A DNA stretch of 64,000 nt. Origin: Manis javanica. Taxonomy: Eukaryota > Chordata > Mammalia > Pholidota > Manidae. The notes below the pieces were generated by a model. That model worked only from the letters and a program-made list of their open reading frames with translations, was not told the DNA's origin and ran no database searches. Below are positions 62,191-64,000 of the stretch, piece after piece. The position numbers were made by a program, and so were the translations under genes. Every line of letters begins with the position of its first letter. Position 1 is the first letter of the stretch. The stretch is taken from positions 113,354,302 through 113,418,301 of the forward strand of contig NC_133164.1 of the NCBI RefSeq assembly GCF_040802235.1, written 5' to 3'.

Positions 62191-63694
62191 ACCACGTGGA
62201 AGCTGTACTCTGGGAATCGAAAGGGAAAATTGGTGTGGCAGCCTTTTATTGCCCCATAAGTAACCTTTTAGACACGTGTAATTTCTAATTACTCAGAAAT
62301 CATACTACTAAGGACCATCTATACTAAATGGAGAAAGTATAGCTAATTTCTTTCTAAACTTTTTTCTACTAGAATTGAGTAGACTAGCTCACAATAGTAG
62401 TGTTCCTGACATTTCAAGACTTGTATCCGATACCTAAGATTCTGCCGCTTCTCTTTAAAAAAAAACTTTAAAACTAATGACGTTTATAGGTAAAATGTGC
62501 TTTAATGCAAATTTTATATTACATGCTTTCAAGTTGACCAGGTCCAGCGACTGTTTAGTGACATACCATGTTTATGATTTTAGTAGTTGAGGTGACAAGT
62601 CCACAAACTTATTAGAATATACTAATTTGTAAATTTTAGGAAAATGGAAAATTCAACATCTCTGTTATTTTTTAAAGTGACGTTTCTGGAGTTCTCCTGT
62701 GTGATTTGGATTTTCCAGTAAATGTTAGGTTGGATTACAACTTAAATGTTGGTGTGGCTTTTAGCAGACTATGCTTGTAGTTCATTTCTTCACAACTGTG
62801 ATGGACTTGTAGCCACCTGCATAAAATTCAACATGTAGGCAGACCAGTGAACAATAGTGACAGTACTCGTTAACAGTGTCCTAGGGAATTTGTGTGATTG
62901 ATATAGTTCTTTGTTAATAGTTAAATACTGCATAAATAGCATGGCTGAAAAAAAACTATTAAAAATGGGTCCCTTCCTACTTTTAGGAACCCAAACTATA
63001 AGTGGCCCATTAACAATAGCAACAGAAAACTGCCTAAGTATCTTCAAAGCTGCTAGTTTTGTGTTTCACTGAAAAGATGAAAGACAGTCAACCTTCTTGT
63101 TTTTACATGCATAAAGATGCTCTTTAACTGTTCATGAAGATGGGTATTCTAATTTTGGAGATTTAATCTCCAGTTAGCAACACAAAGGTATAGAAAGCAT
63201 AAAATAACAATAATAATAAACCATTATTGTAGTGGTTAGTGGTTAATATTGTTGGTTTGGCCATGTTTCTCTGGAGATTGTGTTTTCAGTATCCTCAAAC
63301 TTAGTTGCTTGGCAACTAGTACTAATGTTTAATTAAAGATAGAAACTGAAAAAAGTTTTTATAGTATAGTACTTAGTGTTATTTAAACCCACAAAACTTA
63401 TTTGAACTCACAAAAATTAAGTGGCCATGGATACTTAAAAATCAATGAAGATATTGGAAAGAAAATGCAAACTTGATACCTTCTTGTAGCCTGGGTTAAT
63501 CAGCTATATTGTACTTGACAAAGCAAGTACCTCAACATGTTTTAATAATACAGATAATATAGTGGTAGTGTTGAGGCCTGAAAAAGAAAACTCTTCAAGA
63601 AGAATTTTAACATAGATGCTTGTACTCTAAGGTAACTTGAATGGATGTGTGGCACCTGGACTCCTGGTGAGAGCACTGTCTTAAAATGAGAGGG

Positions 63695-64000
63695 CAGAAT
63701 AAGAAAAAAACAGATCCTACCATTTGCAACAACATGGATGGAGCTAGAGGGTATTATGCTCAGTGAAATAAGCGAGGCGGAGAAGGACAAGTACCAAATG
63801 ATTTCACTCATATGTGGAGTATAAGAACAAAGGAAAACTGAAGGAACAAAACAGCAGCAGAATCACAGAACCAAAGAATGGACTAATAGTTACCAAAGGG
63901 AAAGGGACTGGGGACGATGGGTGCAAAGAGAGGGATAAGGGCGGGGAAAAAGAAATAGGGCATTACGATTAGCATGTATAGTGCATGGGGGGGCAGGGGG
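63695..64000 (+). mobile_element. 5'-truncated L1, runs off the window
   Basis: It starts near 'GAATAAGAAAAAAACAGATC', in the last part of ORF2 ('CCATTTGCAACAACATGGAT', 'TCAGTGAAATAAGCGAGGCG'), and passes into a G-rich 3' UTR. Same 3' UTR type as 32.2 kb. The end and any target-site duplication lie beyond the window. Confidence 0.92.

Overview
The window looks like nuclear DNA from a placental mammal. Long non-coding stretches are packed with LINE-1, L2, MIR, MaLR-like LTR and hAT transposon relics, and there is one CpG-island promoter with the first coding exon of a vertebrate gene. I see no primate Alu, rodent B1/B2, carnivore CAN or equine ERE SINEs. The youngest L1 3' ends look laurasiatherian to me (pangolin- or bat-like), but that is a weak impression and I do not name a species.

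Positions 1 to about 57,700 are intergenic. A full-length but dead L1 (about 95-6,385, plus strand) sits inside an older LTR whose halves lie at 1-94 and 6,398-6,683. The rest is a patchwork of ancient repeats in both orientations, separated by stretches where I recognise nothing. Notable items are a 5'-UTR/ORF1-only L1 at 16.9-18.7 kb, a hAT transposase relic at 34.3-35.5 kb, a CR1/L3-type reverse transcriptase scrap at 39.8 kb, a U6 snRNA retropseudogene with target-site duplications inside an L1 at 43.5 kb, and a duplicated compound microsatellite at 47.6-47.8 kb.

A CpG island (about 57,748-59,835) holds the promoter, 5' UTR and first coding exon of ZCCHC2, plus strand. The coding part of exon 1 is exactly 313 codons (58,760-59,698) and ends at a consensus splice donor. 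Two very short upstream ORFs lie just before the start codon. From 59,699 to the window end is ZCCHC2 intron 1. It contains a second compact CpG-rich block at about 61,870-62,190 with clustered YY1, E-box, CCAAT and GC-box motifs, possibly an alternative promoter. It ends in a young 5'-truncated L1.

In human, ZCCHC2 lies on 18q21.33 downstream of TNFRSF11A across a large gene-free interval, which fits the absence of any other gene here. I found no evidence of an undescribed gene system. The observations most worth checking are the intronic CpG block, the duplicated splice-acceptor-like segment near 14 kb, the uORF arrangement, and the U6 insertion with its CpG decay.
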